DNA from: Roseisolibacter agri
Lineage (GTDB): Bacteria; Gemmatimonadota; Gemmatimonadetes; Gemmatimonadales; Gemmatimonadaceae
NCBI RefSeq assembly: GCF_030159095.1
Contig: NZ_BRXS01000002.1
Span: forward strand, 862,709-926,708
Length of the DNA stretch: 64,000 bases
Reading direction: 5' to 3'
This document shows positions 48,152 through 56,622 of the stretch, in pieces. Under the pieces are notes generated by a model. The model worked only from the letters and a program-made list of their open reading frames with translations. It had not been told where the DNA came from and did no database searches. Numbering within the stretch: position 1 is the stretch's first letter; each line of letters begins with the position of its first letter. Both the position numbers and the translations under genes were made by a program.

Positions 48152-49429
48152 TCAGCGCGCGAGCGCGCCTCTGGGGCCAGCGCCGTGCGGCCGCATGGCC
48201 GGGCGCGCGTCGGCGATCGTCTCGGGCGTGAGCGCGGGGATCACCCGCTCGGCCGCGTCCATCAGGTCGACGAAGAAGCTGCGCAGGAGCACGAGCGACG
48301 GCTCGTGGTTCGCGACGAGGAGGGAGAAGAGGCGCACGGGCCGGTGCGGCACGTCGCCGCGCCCGTCGCGATCGAGGTCGTAGCCGCGGTAGCCGTCGTA
48401 GTAGTTGGCGGCGAACGTGGCGCCGGCGTCGCGGGCGTTGGTCGCGACGTCGAAGGTGTTGGCGAGGAAGTCGTTGCCGGCGAAGCGCGCGTCCTGCGTG
48501 TTCGCCTGCAGCTGCACGGCCCAGCCGTTGCGCGCGAACCGGTTGCCCTCGACCACCAGGCGCGTGGCGCCGTCGGCCATCAGCGCGACGGTGTTGTCGC
48601 TGAACGCGTTGTCCGCCAGCACCGGGTCGCCGATCTCCTTCAGCAGCAGCCCGTAGGCGGACGCGCCGCGCGCGGCCTCGAAGCGGTTGCCGCGCATCTC
48701 GACCTGCCGCGTGTACATCACCGCCACGCCGGCGCCGTTGGCGCGGAAGGTGTTGGCCAGGTAGCGCGACGAGTCGGAGTACATGAAGTGCAGCCCGTAG
48801 CGCAGGTTGCCCGCGCTGACGTTGCGCTCCACCCGGCCGTGGCGCACGAACTCGAAGTAGATCCCGTCGCGGTGGCCGCGGACGTCGTTGTCGGCCACCA
48901 GCACGTCGCGCGAGCTCCAGAGGTGGATGCCGTTGCCGCTGGCGGCCTCGCTGGTGGCGTGCGCCACGAGCCGGTTGCCCGTCACGCGGCAGTCGGTCAC
49001 CTCGGCGAGGTAGACGCCGTAGAACGCGTCGTCGAAGCGGTTGCCGGCGATGTTGCAGCCGGACGCCCGCACGACACGCAGCGCGGCGCGGTCCTCGGTG
49101 TAGCTGCGCCCGACGTTGGCGAAGCGCAGGCCGCGCACGGTCACGCGGTCGGCGGTCACGCGCAGCAGCTCGCGCGCCCCCTCGCCGTCGAGCGTCGGCC
49201 AGCCCTCGCCCTCGAGCGTCAGGGGGCGGTCGACGACCACGGTCGGCTCGCGGTAGGTGCCGCGCCGCACGAGCACGCGGCCGCCCGGCGCGGCGCGCCG
49301 CACCCCTTCCGCGATCGTGCGCACCGGGCCGTCGGGCGAGACGACGACGGTCGCGGGCTGCGCGTTCGCCGGCTGCGCGAGCGCGGGCTGCGCGACGGCG
49401 AACGCCAGGAGCAGCGCCTCAATGCGCAT
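48152..49429 (-). CDS. nosD: NosD periplasmic copper-site maturation protein
   Basis: A 425-residue exported right-handed parallel beta-helix protein (NosD/carbohydrate-binding repeats). The signal peptide ends near residue 20 (AVAQPALAQ). Repeats such as GNRFDDAFYGVYLAEV, GNGIHLWSSRDVLVADNDV, DGIYFEFVRHGRVERNV and GLHFMYSDSSRYLANTF are diagnostic. It delivers or helps assemble copper for NosZ together with NosF and NosY. Its ATG overlaps the preceding fusion gene by 11 bp. Confidence 0.93.
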   Translation of the reverse strand: MRIEALLLAFAVAQPALAQPANAQPATVVVSPDGPVRTIAEGVRRAAPGGRVLVRRGTYREPTVVVDRPLTLEGEGWPTLDGEGARELLRVTADRVTVRGLRFANVGRSYTEDRAALRVVRASGCNIAGNRFDDAFYGVYLAEVTDCRVTGNRLVAHATSEAASGNGIHLWSSRDVLVADNDVRGHRDGIYFEFVRHGRVERNVSAGNLRYGLHFMYSDSSRYLANTFRANGAGVAVMYTRQVEMRGNRFEAARGASAYGLLLKEIGDPVLADNAFSDNTVALMADGATRLVVEGNRFARNGWAVQLQANTQDARFAGNDFLANTFDVATNARDAGATFAANYYDGYRGYDLDRDGRGDVPHRPVRLFSLLVANHEPSLVLLRSFFVDLMDAAERVIPALTPETIADARPAMRPHGAGPRGALAR

Positions 49430-50447
49430 GCGACGCCCCGCCCGCGAGCCCCTCGTCGCGCAGCAGCGCGAGGACGTCAGACCACGCCATCTCCTCCGCC
49501 GCGCGATTCACGCCGCGTCGCGTGGCGGCCAGCCCCCTGCCCATCGGGCTGCCCGCGGGACCGGCGAGCCGGCGGAAGCGCGCGCTGTCCACCGGCACCA
49601 GCGTGCCGGGGTGCTCGTAGTCCGTGACCCACCGCCCGCGCGCGTCGCCGCCCCTCGCGAGCGTGTACGCCGCCAGGCACTCGATCGAGTCGAACACGTA
49701 GAGCTTCCCCTTCGCCGTCACCAGCTCCGCGCCGAAGCGTGGATCGCCCGCCACCATGCGGCACTCGGCGCACGCCTCGCGGCCGTAGGCGATGGCGCGC
49801 GGCACCGCCGGGGCGCAGCCGGCGAGGGCGAGCACGCCGGCGACCGTCGCCACCGCGACGCGGCGCTCCCGGCGCCACGCGACGACCAGCGCAACCACCG
49901 CGAGCGCGCACGCCAGCCCCGCGAGCACGCCGCCGAGGTCGGGCCACGAGTGCGCCGTGAAGTTCAGCAGCTGCTTGCTGCCGATGAGCGGCGGCTGGTA
50001 CGCCATGTCCGGGATGCGGATGATGGCGTGCGGGTCGAGATCGTGGCCGTAGTCGTAGCCCCACTTCCAGAAGTCCACGAGCCCCGCGATGCCCGCCACG
50101 CCGAGCGCGCCGAGCCACGCGACCAGCGCGCCGCGCCGTCCCACCAGCGCGGCGGCCAGCCCCGCGGCCACCAGCCCGCCCACGATCCACGGCATGAAGC
50201 GCAGCTCGGGGATCGCGTCGGGCTCGATGGCCTTCATGCCGATGTAGTGATTGAGCCCGTTGATGTTCTGCAGGTCGTTCGGCTTGATGCCGTCGACCGT
50301 GTGGATCCGGATCAGCATCCCGATCCCCTCGGGGTACTGCGGCGCCTCCAGCTCGATGCGCCAGAGCGGGAAGGCGAACGTGCCCAGGAGGAGCACGGCC
50401 GCGAGCGCGGTCAGCACGCGAGAGACGAGGGGGAGTCGGCTAGACAT
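49419..50447 (-). CDS. nosL: Membrane domain fused to NosL-like copper chaperone
   Basis: A 342-residue fusion. Residues 1-205 hold about five membrane helices and motifs LWRIELEAPQYPEGI and DFWKWGYDYGHDLDP, a membrane protein type that in some nos clusters stands as a separate gene. Residues 210-342 are a NosL-like domain with Cu(I)-binding C226-x-x-C229-x-M231 and DSIECLAAYTLARGG, ending in HAH. A lipobox-like LALAGC (206-211) at the junction looks like the remnant of NosL's own lipoprotein signal. It lies between nosZ and nosD; copper delivery to NosZ is the expected role. Confidence 0.82.
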   Translation of the reverse strand: MSSRLPLVSRVLTALAAVLLLGTFAFPLWRIELEAPQYPEGIGMLIRIHTVDGIKPNDLQNINGLNHYIGMKAIEPDAIPELRFMPWIVGGLVAAGLAAALVGRRGALVAWLGALGVAGIAGLVDFWKWGYDYGHDLDPHAIIRIPDMAYQPPLIGSKQLLNFTAHSWPDLGGVLAGLACALAVVALVVAWRRERRVAVATVAGVLALAGCAPAVPRAIAYGREACAECRMVAGDPRFGAELVTAKGKLYVFDSIECLAAYTLARGGDARGRWVTDYEHPGTLVPVDSARFRRLAGPAGSPMGRGLAATRRGVNRAAEEMAWSDVLALLRDEGLAGGASHAH

Positions 50448-50466
50448 TGAGTGATTCCTGATGGGA

Positions 50467-50544
50467 GCTGCGTGCTTCGTGCTGCGTGCTGCGTGCACTG
50501 CCTCGGGACGCCCCTCACGCAGCACGCAGCACGATGCACGCAGC
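50467..50544. repeat. Palindromic repeat B2
   Basis: Second copy of the gctgcgtg palindrome. Arms match B1 (26713-26784), while its loop cctcgggacgcccct is the reverse complement of the B1 loop. It ends 2 bp from the nosZ stop codon and sits in the 99-bp gap before the NosL fusion gene, so it may attenuate transcription within the nos operon. Confidence 0.88.
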
Positions 50545-50546
50545 CG

Positions 50547-52598
50547 TCAGTCGTTCGCCTTGTGGTTCGCGTGCTGCCCCGCCGCCGGCTTCTCGTACTT
50601 GCCCGCGCGCGAGAGCTGCGTCTGCGCCTTCTTCGACACGTTCGCGATCAGCGGCACGTTGGACCCCGCGGGCGAGACGCGGACGTAGCCCGACATCTCC
50701 TGGTGCAGCGCCGAGCAGAAGTCGGTGCAGTAGAAGGGGTAGATGCCCGTGCGCTGCGGCACCCACTTGAGCGTGCGCGTCTCGCCCGGCTGCAGGATCA
50801 GCTCCGCGTTGTTGGCGCCGAGCACCGCGAAGCCGTGCAGGATGTCCCAGTCCTGCTCGACGTTGGTGACGTGGAACATCACCGTGTCGCCGAGCTGGAT
50901 CCCCTCGATGTTGTCGGGCGCGAAGTGGCTGCGGATGGCGGCCATCTTCACGTGCACCGTCTTCCCCGTGCGCTCGATCGCGGCCTCGGGCTCGCCCTTG
51001 ATGCCGTGCGGGTGCGTGCTCTCGGAGAGCTTGAAGAACTTGACCTGCTTGTCCTTGATCAGGCTCGCCGGCAGCGCCTGCGCGTAGTGCGGCTCGCCGA
51101 TGGTCGGGAAGTCGAGCAGGAGCTTCATCTTGTCGCCGCTGATGTCGATCAGCTGCGCGGACTGCGCCAGCTCGGCACCGGTGGGCAGGTAGCGGTCCTT
51201 GGTGATCTTGTTCATCGCCACCAGGTACTTGCCGAACGGCTTCCGGCTGTCGCCCCCCGGGATCATGATGTGGCCGACCGAGTAGTAGACCGGGATGCGG
51301 TCGAGCACCTCCCAGGTCCCGAGCTTCCACTTCACGACCTCGGACGAGATGAAGTGCGACGTGTACGCGTTGCCGCGGCCGTCGAACTCGGTGTGCAGCG
51401 GGCCGAGGCCCGGCTTCTGCACCTCGCCGGCGAGGATCGCGTCGTACTTCAGCACGGGGATGCCGTCGATCTCCTTCTCGAACGCCCTCGCCTCGATCGC
51501 CGCCAGGAGCTTCTTCGCCGAGTGGACCGGGATCACGGTCGCGAGCTTGCCGCCGGCGACGATGTATTCGCCCGTCGGGTCGACGTCGACGCCGTGGGGC
51601 GACTTGGGCGTCGGGAGGTAGTAGACCATCCCCGGGCACGCCTTCGGGTCGAGCAGCCGCACCGACGTCTTCTTCTCGGACGTCGCGACGCGCGACTTCT
51701 CGTCCATGAAGTTGTGGTAGTACGTGACCGCCGTCGGCTGCGCCTTGCCTTCGGCGACGCACGCCTCCGCCTTCCGGTAGTTCACGGCGGCGATGTAGTC
51801 CTTGTCGGCCTGCGAGGCGTTGGTCTCGAGCTTCGTGTAGGCCTGCTCCGAGTTGTACGAGGTGAAGAAGAACCACCCCTCCGACGGTCCCTTGCCCGCG
51901 TGCCCGAGGTCGTAGTTGTAGCCGGGCATCAGGATCTGGAACGCGACGTCCATCTTCCCGGGCTGGTCGGCCGTGATGAACGACAGCGTGCCCTTGAAGT
52001 TCTCCTTGTAGCTGTCGATCGAGACGTCGGCATTGCTGCCGAGCGGCACGCTGAAGCGCGTGGCACTGACGACGTAGCGCCCGTCGGGCGTCGTGAACGG
52101 CGAGGCGTGCCCGCCGGCCGAGTTGGGGAGCTCGAGGATCTCGCTCGTCTCGAACTGCGTGAGGTCGATGCGCGCCACCCGCGGCGTGTTGTTGGCGTTG
52201 ATGAACAGCCACTTGCCGTTCACCTCGCCCGCCGTCTGCGACAGCTCCGGGTGGTGCGAGTCGTCCCACGGCACGAAGCCGTACGACGTCTGCAGCATCG
52301 CCTTGGTCTCCTCGCTGTAGCCGTAGCCGTTCTCGGCGTGCTGCGAGAAGACCGGGATGTGCTTGATCAGGCGGCCGGACGGCAGCGCGTAGACGGCGAC
52401 CTGGCCACTGAAGCCGCCGGAGAGGAACGAGTAGTACTCGTCGTGCTGGCCGGGCGCGACGTACACGCGCGAGGCGGCGTCGCCCGTCACGAGGTTGGGG
52501 CCGCCCTTCGTCGCCGTGGCCTGGCAGGCGAACAGCAGCGTGGCTCCCGCGGTGGCGGCGATGCCGCCGGTGAGGAGCTTGCGGACCGTGGAGGTCAT
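50547..52598 (-). CDS. nosZ: Nitrous oxide reductase, clade II type
   Basis: A 683-residue periplasmic copper enzyme reducing N2O to N2. The N-terminus (STVRKLLTGGIAATAGATLLFAC) has no twin-arginine motif and ends in a lipobox-like Cys, so Sec export fits, the mark of clade II enzymes. The beta-propeller supplies the CuZ histidines (DDSHHPE, GGHASPF, SPHGVDVD, GPLHTEF, VGHIMI, STHPHG). The C-terminal cupredoxin domain carries the CuA site, C624-x3-C628-x3-H with downstream Met (CTDFCSALHQEM). No nosR is adjacent. A 333-bp upstream region lacks a gene before the repeats begin. Confidence 0.95.
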   Translation of the reverse strand: MTSTVRKLLTGGIAATAGATLLFACQATATKGGPNLVTGDAASRVYVAPGQHDEYYSFLSGGFSGQVAVYALPSGRLIKHIPVFSQHAENGYGYSEETKAMLQTSYGFVPWDDSHHPELSQTAGEVNGKWLFINANNTPRVARIDLTQFETSEILELPNSAGGHASPFTTPDGRYVVSATRFSVPLGSNADVSIDSYKENFKGTLSFITADQPGKMDVAFQILMPGYNYDLGHAGKGPSEGWFFFTSYNSEQAYTKLETNASQADKDYIAAVNYRKAEACVAEGKAQPTAVTYYHNFMDEKSRVATSEKKTSVRLLDPKACPGMVYYLPTPKSPHGVDVDPTGEYIVAGGKLATVIPVHSAKKLLAAIEARAFEKEIDGIPVLKYDAILAGEVQKPGLGPLHTEFDGRGNAYTSHFISSEVVKWKLGTWEVLDRIPVYYSVGHIMIPGGDSRKPFGKYLVAMNKITKDRYLPTGAELAQSAQLIDISGDKMKLLLDFPTIGEPHYAQALPASLIKDKQVKFFKLSESTHPHGIKGEPEAAIERTGKTVHVKMAAIRSHFAPDNIEGIQLGDTVMFHVTNVEQDWDILHGFAVLGANNAELILQPGETRTLKWVPQRTGIYPFYCTDFCSALHQEMSGYVRVSPAGSNVPLIANVSKKAQTQLSRAGKYEKPAAGQHANHKAND

Positions 52599-52931
52599 GG
52601 GGACAGTCACTCCCGACGCGCCGTGCGCGTGGACGGAGGGAAGGGGAGGTGAGGCGCGCGCCCTCCACGCGCGGCCCGCCGTGGTCCGCGGCACGGCCGG
52701 CCCGGTGCGGGTCCGCGTGTCGCGAGCGACCGCCTGGAGCTCGGGCGGCGATCGCTCCGTCAATCATGCGGATATCCGGAATCGCGCCCGTCGGCCGTCG
52801 TCCCGATCCGGCGTGCGGGTTGTCCGGGTCGCGCGTGGGGGAATCGCCGTCGGGGAAAGCACGACGGGGCGAGGCGTCAGTGCGCCGCGCCCCGCGTGTC
52901 GTGACCTACGATCGGCGTGCCGGACCGCTCT
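52599..52931. other. nosZ upstream region, no gene
   Basis: No convincing reading frame. It contains the 10-bp palindrome cggatatccg (52769-52778) and a 28-bp segment (52833-52860) resembling the hairpin arm at 46530-46558. I see no clear FNR/NNR-type TTGAT-N4-ATCAA box and no good -35/-10 pair for nosZ. Confidence 0.5.
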
Positions 52932-53068
52932 GCCCGTTGGTGAGGATACGGATGCTCCGGATGATACGGATCATGCGGATCGCTCCTCGAGGCGCGACGT
53001 CCCATGCACGACGCGGAGCGATCCGGAGCATCCGCGACATCCGGAGCATCCGTATCCCTCCCAAAGGC
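52932..53068. repeat. Palindromic repeat C2
   Basis: A 137-bp copy of family C: left gcccgttggtgaggat, inner ggatgctccggat and ggatcgctcc with complements, right ccctcccaaaggc. The arms have drifted in step (ggatacgg on the left, ccgtatcc on the right), which is compensatory change preserving pairing. Confidence 0.88.
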
Positions 53069-53082
53069 CCGAGGGCTCGGGC

Positions 53083-53237
53083 GCGCCGGACCCTGAACGG
53101 CGAACGGCATTGCAAGGATGAAGATCGGATAGGGTCTGATAAGGACGGATGGCTCCATGGGGTGCGAGATCCCTCGCCGCCACACGGAGCCATCCGTCGT
53201 CATCAGATCCTACCGGATTCTCATCCCTGCAAACGGC
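53083..53237. repeat. Palindromic repeat A2
   Basis: A 155-bp copy of family A: left gcgccggaccctgaac, ttgcaaggatgaagatc and gacggatggctcc; right ggagccatccgtcg, tcatccctgcaaacggcg. The distal right arm (ggtccggcgc) is missing; the element stops 3 bp from the kup stop codon. Confidence 0.88.
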
Positions 53238-53240
53238 GTC

Positions 53241-55196
53241 TCACAGCTCGACCTGTGCCCCCAGCTCCACGACGCGGTTCGGCGGCAGGCGGAAGAAGGT
53301 CGTCGCCGGCCGCGCGTTGCGCGACATGAGCGCGAACAGCCGCTCGCGCCACAGCGCCATCCCCGGCCGCTTCGTCGCGATCAGCGTCTCGCGGCCCAGG
53401 AAGTAGGTCGTCTCCAGCGGCTTGAAGGGCAGCTCCGGGTGGCCGAGCGCCTGCAGCGCCTCGGGCACGTCCGCGTCCTCCATGAAGCCGTAGCGCAGCA
53501 CGACTTCCCACAGCCCGTGCCCGATCTCCGTCACGCGCGCGCGCTCCTCGGGCGGCACGTGCGGCACGCCCTCGGTGCGGATGGTGAGGAACACCACGCG
53601 CTGATGCAGCACGCGGTTGTGCTTCAGGTTGTGCAGCAGCGCCGGCGGCGTGCCGGTCGAGCTGCCGTACATGAAGACCGCGGTGCCCGGCACGCGGTGC
53701 GGCGGATGCGCCAGCAGGCTCTCGAGGAACGCCTCGCGCGGGAGCGTCCGGTCGGCCATGCGCGAGGCCAGCACGACGCGCCCCTTCTTCCACGTCGAGA
53801 GCAGCGTGAACACCACCGCGCCGATCACCAGCGGCACCCAGCCGCCGTGCGGGATCTTGAGGAGGTTGGCGCCCCAGAACGCGAGGTCGATGACGAGGAA
53901 GAAGCCCGCCACCGCGCCGGCCTTCAGGATGCTCCAGTGCCACCGCTCGCGCGCGACGAAGTAGAACAGGAGCGTCGTGATCGCCATCGTCGTCGTCACC
54001 GCGACGCCGTACGCCGCGGCGAGGTTGGTCGACGTGCGGAAGCCCAGCACCAGCGCGATGCACGACGCCATCAGCGCCCAGTTCACCGACGGGATGTAGA
54101 TCTGCCCCATCTCGCGCGCCGAGGTGTGCTCGATCTGCACGCGCGGGCTGTAGCCCAGCTGCACCGCCTGCAGCGTGAGCGAGAACGCGCCCGAGATCAG
54201 CGCCTGCGACGCGATCACCGTCGCCAGCGTCGCCACGATCACCACCGGCAGCAGCGCCCATCCGGGCACCATGCGGTAGAACGGGTTCGCCACTGCCGCC
54301 GGGTCGCGGATCAGCAGCGCCCCCTGGCCCAGGTAGTTGAGCAGCAGCGCCGGCAGCACGAGCCCGAACCACGCGAGCTGGATGGGGCGCCGACCGAAGT
54401 GCCCCATGTCCGCGTAGAGCGCCTCGCCGCCCGTGACGACGAGGAACACGGATCCCAGCACGACGAAGCCGTGCCAGCCGTTGTCGAGGAAGAAGCGCAG
54501 CGCGTGCGTCGGCACCACGGCCGCGAACACGTGCGGCTCGGCCACGATGTGCGCCACGCCGAGCGCGGCGATCGTCCCGAACCAGAGCACCATCACCGGG
54601 CCGAAGATGCGCCCCACCGCCGACGTGCCGTGGCTCTGGAAGAAGAAGAGCGTGGCGATGATGGCGACCGTGATGGGCACGACGTACGGCGAGAGCGCGG
54701 GCGTCAGGATCTCGAGCCCCTCGACCGCGCTCAGCACGGAGATCGCCGGCGTGATCATCCCGTCGCCGTAGAGCAGCGCGGTGCCGAAGAGGCCGAGGAT
54801 GATGAGCCCCCACCGGCCGCGCCGCAGCGCGTGCGCGGGCGTGACGAGCGACGTGAGGACGAGGATGCCGCCCTCGCCGCGGTTGTCCGCGCGCAGGATG
54901 AAGACGATGTACTTGATCGAGATGACGAGGATCAGCGACCAGATCACCAGCGACAGCACGCCGAGCACGTTGTCGCGCGTGGGCGGCACGCCGTGCGCCG
55001 GGAGGAACGACTCCTTGATCGAGTACAGCGGGCTCGTGCCGATGTCGCCGTAGACGATGCCGAGCGCGGCGAGCGACAGGAGCAGCAGGTAGCGCCGGTC
55101 GTGCGGCGCGTGGTGGGCGGCCGCATGGCCCTCGGCGTGGCCCTCGGCGTGGCCCGTCGCGGGGTCGGCGGCGACCGGGACCGGTGTGGCACTCAT
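53241..55196 (-). CDS. kup: KUP/HAK-family potassium uptake protein
   Basis: A 651-residue K+ transporter. Twelve helices cover about residues 35-450, beginning with SLAALGIVYGDIGTSPLYSIKESF, the KUP signature. A cytoplasmic C-terminal domain (about 455-651) ends in ALFALMSRNARPATTFFRLPPNRVVELGAQVEL, typical of the family. The N-terminal 33 residues are His-rich (GHAEGHAEGHAAAHHAPHD), which is unusual. A 20-bp motif also found before the kdpE-like gene lies 48 bp upstream of the ATG. Kup normally supports K+ uptake without ATP. Confidence 0.95.
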   Translation of the reverse strand: MSATPVPVAADPATGHAEGHAEGHAAAHHAPHDRRYLLLLSLAALGIVYGDIGTSPLYSIKESFLPAHGVPPTRDNVLGVLSLVIWSLILVISIKYIVFILRADNRGEGGILVLTSLVTPAHALRRGRWGLIILGLFGTALLYGDGMITPAISVLSAVEGLEILTPALSPYVVPITVAIIATLFFFQSHGTSAVGRIFGPVMVLWFGTIAALGVAHIVAEPHVFAAVVPTHALRFFLDNGWHGFVVLGSVFLVVTGGEALYADMGHFGRRPIQLAWFGLVLPALLLNYLGQGALLIRDPAAVANPFYRMVPGWALLPVVIVATLATVIASQALISGAFSLTLQAVQLGYSPRVQIEHTSAREMGQIYIPSVNWALMASCIALVLGFRTSTNLAAAYGVAVTTTMAITTLLFYFVARERWHWSILKAGAVAGFFLVIDLAFWGANLLKIPHGGWVPLVIGAVVFTLLSTWKKGRVVLASRMADRTLPREAFLESLLAHPPHRVPGTAVFMYGSSTGTPPALLHNLKHNRVLHQRVVFLTIRTEGVPHVPPEERARVTEIGHGLWEVVLRYGFMEDADVPEALQALGHPELPFKPLETTYFLGRETLIATKRPGMALWRERLFALMSRNARPATTFFRLPPNRVVELGAQVEL

Positions 55197-55244
55197 ACGA
55201 GAAAGCTAGCCCGGCCCGGGCAGCCTCACGCGCGTCGCGCGCAG

Positions 55245-55264
55245 CTTTTGTGACTTCTTTATGC
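55245..55264 (-). promoter_or_regulatory. Shared AT-rich motif upstream of kup
   Basis: On the plus strand cttttgtgacttctttatgc; on the kup strand it reads gcataaagaagtcacaaaag. It agrees with the motif at 55772-55791 at 16 of 20 positions. It overlaps the stop codon of the gene ending at 55259. Candidate binding site of the KdpE-like regulator. Confidence 0.5.
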
Positions 55265-55702
55265 CCGCGTGAGACGCGTGAACGGCGCCAGCAGCGCCGC
55301 GTGTTGCGCGCGAGCGAGGCGGGCACGGACGAGCTGCGCGAGCGCCGCCCGCACGGCCGCGTCGCGCGCGGCGACCCACGTCGCGCCACCCGATCCGTCA
55401 CCCGATCGCGCGCCGCTGGCGAGGTGCGCGGCCGTGTGCACCACGTCGCGCACCAGCCACGCCGTGACGCCGAGTCGGTGCGCGGCGACGGCCGCGTCGA
55501 GCGCGTCGGCGGCATCGGTGGCGTCGCGCGCGGGCGTCGCGGCGCGCCGGCCGATCGCCAGCCACTCGTCGTGCGACAGGCGCTCCAGCCGGTCGAGGAA
55601 CGTCGCGCAGCGCGCCGCGGCGGTCGCGTCGCTGCTCGCCAGCTCCCAGCGGAACGCGTGGGAACGGGTGTGGGTGGGGCGGGCGTTGCTGGCTGTCGTC
55701 AC
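55259..55702 (-). CDS. Hypothetical helical protein (147 aa)
   Basis: A 147-residue, mostly helical protein: ATFLDRLERLSHDEWLAIGRR and AVAAHRLGVTAWLVRDVVHTAAHLA look like a four-helix arrangement with His residues, faintly DinB-like. I cannot assign a family. It starts 170 bp from the divergent kdpE-like gene and ends 62 bp before kup on the same strand. Confidence 0.62.
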   Translation of the reverse strand: MTTASNARPTHTRSHAFRWELASSDATAAARCATFLDRLERLSHDEWLAIGRRAATPARDATDAADALDAAVAAHRLGVTAWLVRDVVHTAAHLASGARSGDGSGGATWVAARDAAVRAALAQLVRARLARAQHAALLAPFTRLTRA

Positions 55703-55771
55703 GGGAGACCTCCGATGCCGACCAGTGTACCGGCACCGGCATCAAGAGCGCGTGAAGGCCGGCGGCCGTGC

Positions 55772-55791
55772 GCATAAAAAGGTCATGAAAG
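55772..55791 (+). promoter_or_regulatory. Shared AT-rich motif upstream of kdpE-like gene
   Basis: gcataaaaaggtcatgaaag, matching the kup upstream motif at 16 of 20 positions. It lies in the divergent spacer, 81 bp before the regulator start and 69 bp before the gene at 55702. A ggtc-6-gacc inverted repeat overlaps its right half. Confidence 0.5.
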
Positions 55792-55872
55792 ACCGCGCCG
55801 CATCCTCCGCGCGCGCCCGCGACGGCGCAGATTGCTGGAGTCCGCGCGTCCCGTCCCGTCCGCCAACACCTC

Positions 55873-56622
55873 GTGCTCGCCGGCACCCTCCTGGCGCTCG
55901 TCATCGACGACGAGCCGCAGATCCGACGCGTCGTCGGCAACGCGTTGACCGCCGCGCCGCTCGTCGTCCCCGGCGCGCCCGAGGAGGACGGCCTCGCGGT
56001 GCGCGTGCTCGAGTCGGGAACGGGGCGCGCGGGCGTGGACCTCGTGGCGGCCGAGGCGCCGGGGCTCGTGATCCTCGACCTCGGGCTCCCCGACATGAAC
56101 GGGATCGACGTCTGCCGCGAGATCCGGCGCTGGTCCGCGGTGCCGATCATCGTGCTGTCTGCTCGGCACGCGGACACCGAGAAGGCCGCGCTGCTCGATG
56201 CCGGCGCGGACGACTACATGACCAAGCCGTTCAGCACCGTGGAGCTGCTCGCGCGGGTGCGCACGCAGCTCCGCCGCGCGCGCGCCGACCACCGTGAGGA
56301 GGCGGCGGTGGTGACGTTCGGCGACGTCGCCGTGGACCTGCAGCGCCGGCGAGTCGAGCGCGGCGGCGCGCTGCTGCACCTCACGCCCACCGAGTGGGCG
56401 CTGCTCCGCACGCTCGTCGGCCATCCGCGCCAGACGCTCACGCACCGCCAGCTCTTCCACGCCGTGTGGGGCAACGCCGGCGGCGACGCGCAGCAGTACC
56501 TGCGCGTCTACGTGGGCCACCTGCGGCGCAAGATCGAGGGCGACCCGGTGCGCCCGCGCTTCATCCAGACGGAGCCGGGCGTCGGCTACCGCTTCGAGCC
56601 CGACGGGACGATGCCCGCGTGA
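55873..56622 (+). CDS. KdpE-like response regulator
   Basis: A 249-residue OmpR-type regulator closest in style to KdpE: ALVIDDEPQIRRVVGNAL, phosphoacceptor in LVILDLGLPDMNGIDVCREIR, VPIIVLSARHADTEKAALLDAGADDYMTKPF, and a winged helix (LTPTEWALLRTLVGHP, QYLRVYVGHLRRKIE, IQTEPGVGYRF). Between helix 1 and strand 2 of the receiver there is an extra stretch (PLVVPGAPEEDGLAV) not usual in KdpE. The GTG at 55873 is the first usable start. The kinase gene overlaps its stop (GTGA). No kdpFABC genes are present; kup lies 680 bp away with a shared upstream motif. Confidence 0.9.
   Translation: MLAGTLLALVIDDEPQIRRVVGNALTAAPLVVPGAPEEDGLAVRVLESGTGRAGVDLVAAEAPGLVILDLGLPDMNGIDVCREIRRWSAVPIIVLSARHADTEKAALLDAGADDYMTKPFSTVELLARVRTQLRRARADHREEAAVVTFGDVAVDLQRRRVERGGALLHLTPTEWALLRTLVGHPRQTLTHRQLFHAVWGNAGGDAQQYLRVYVGHLRRKIEGDPVRPRFIQTEPGVGYRFEPDGTMPA

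Noticed and set aside
52760..52790. Possible FNR/NNR box upstream of nosZ (tcaatcat, ttgac half-sites)
   Set aside because: Only one half-site is recognisable and spacing does not fit TTGAT-N4-ATCAA.
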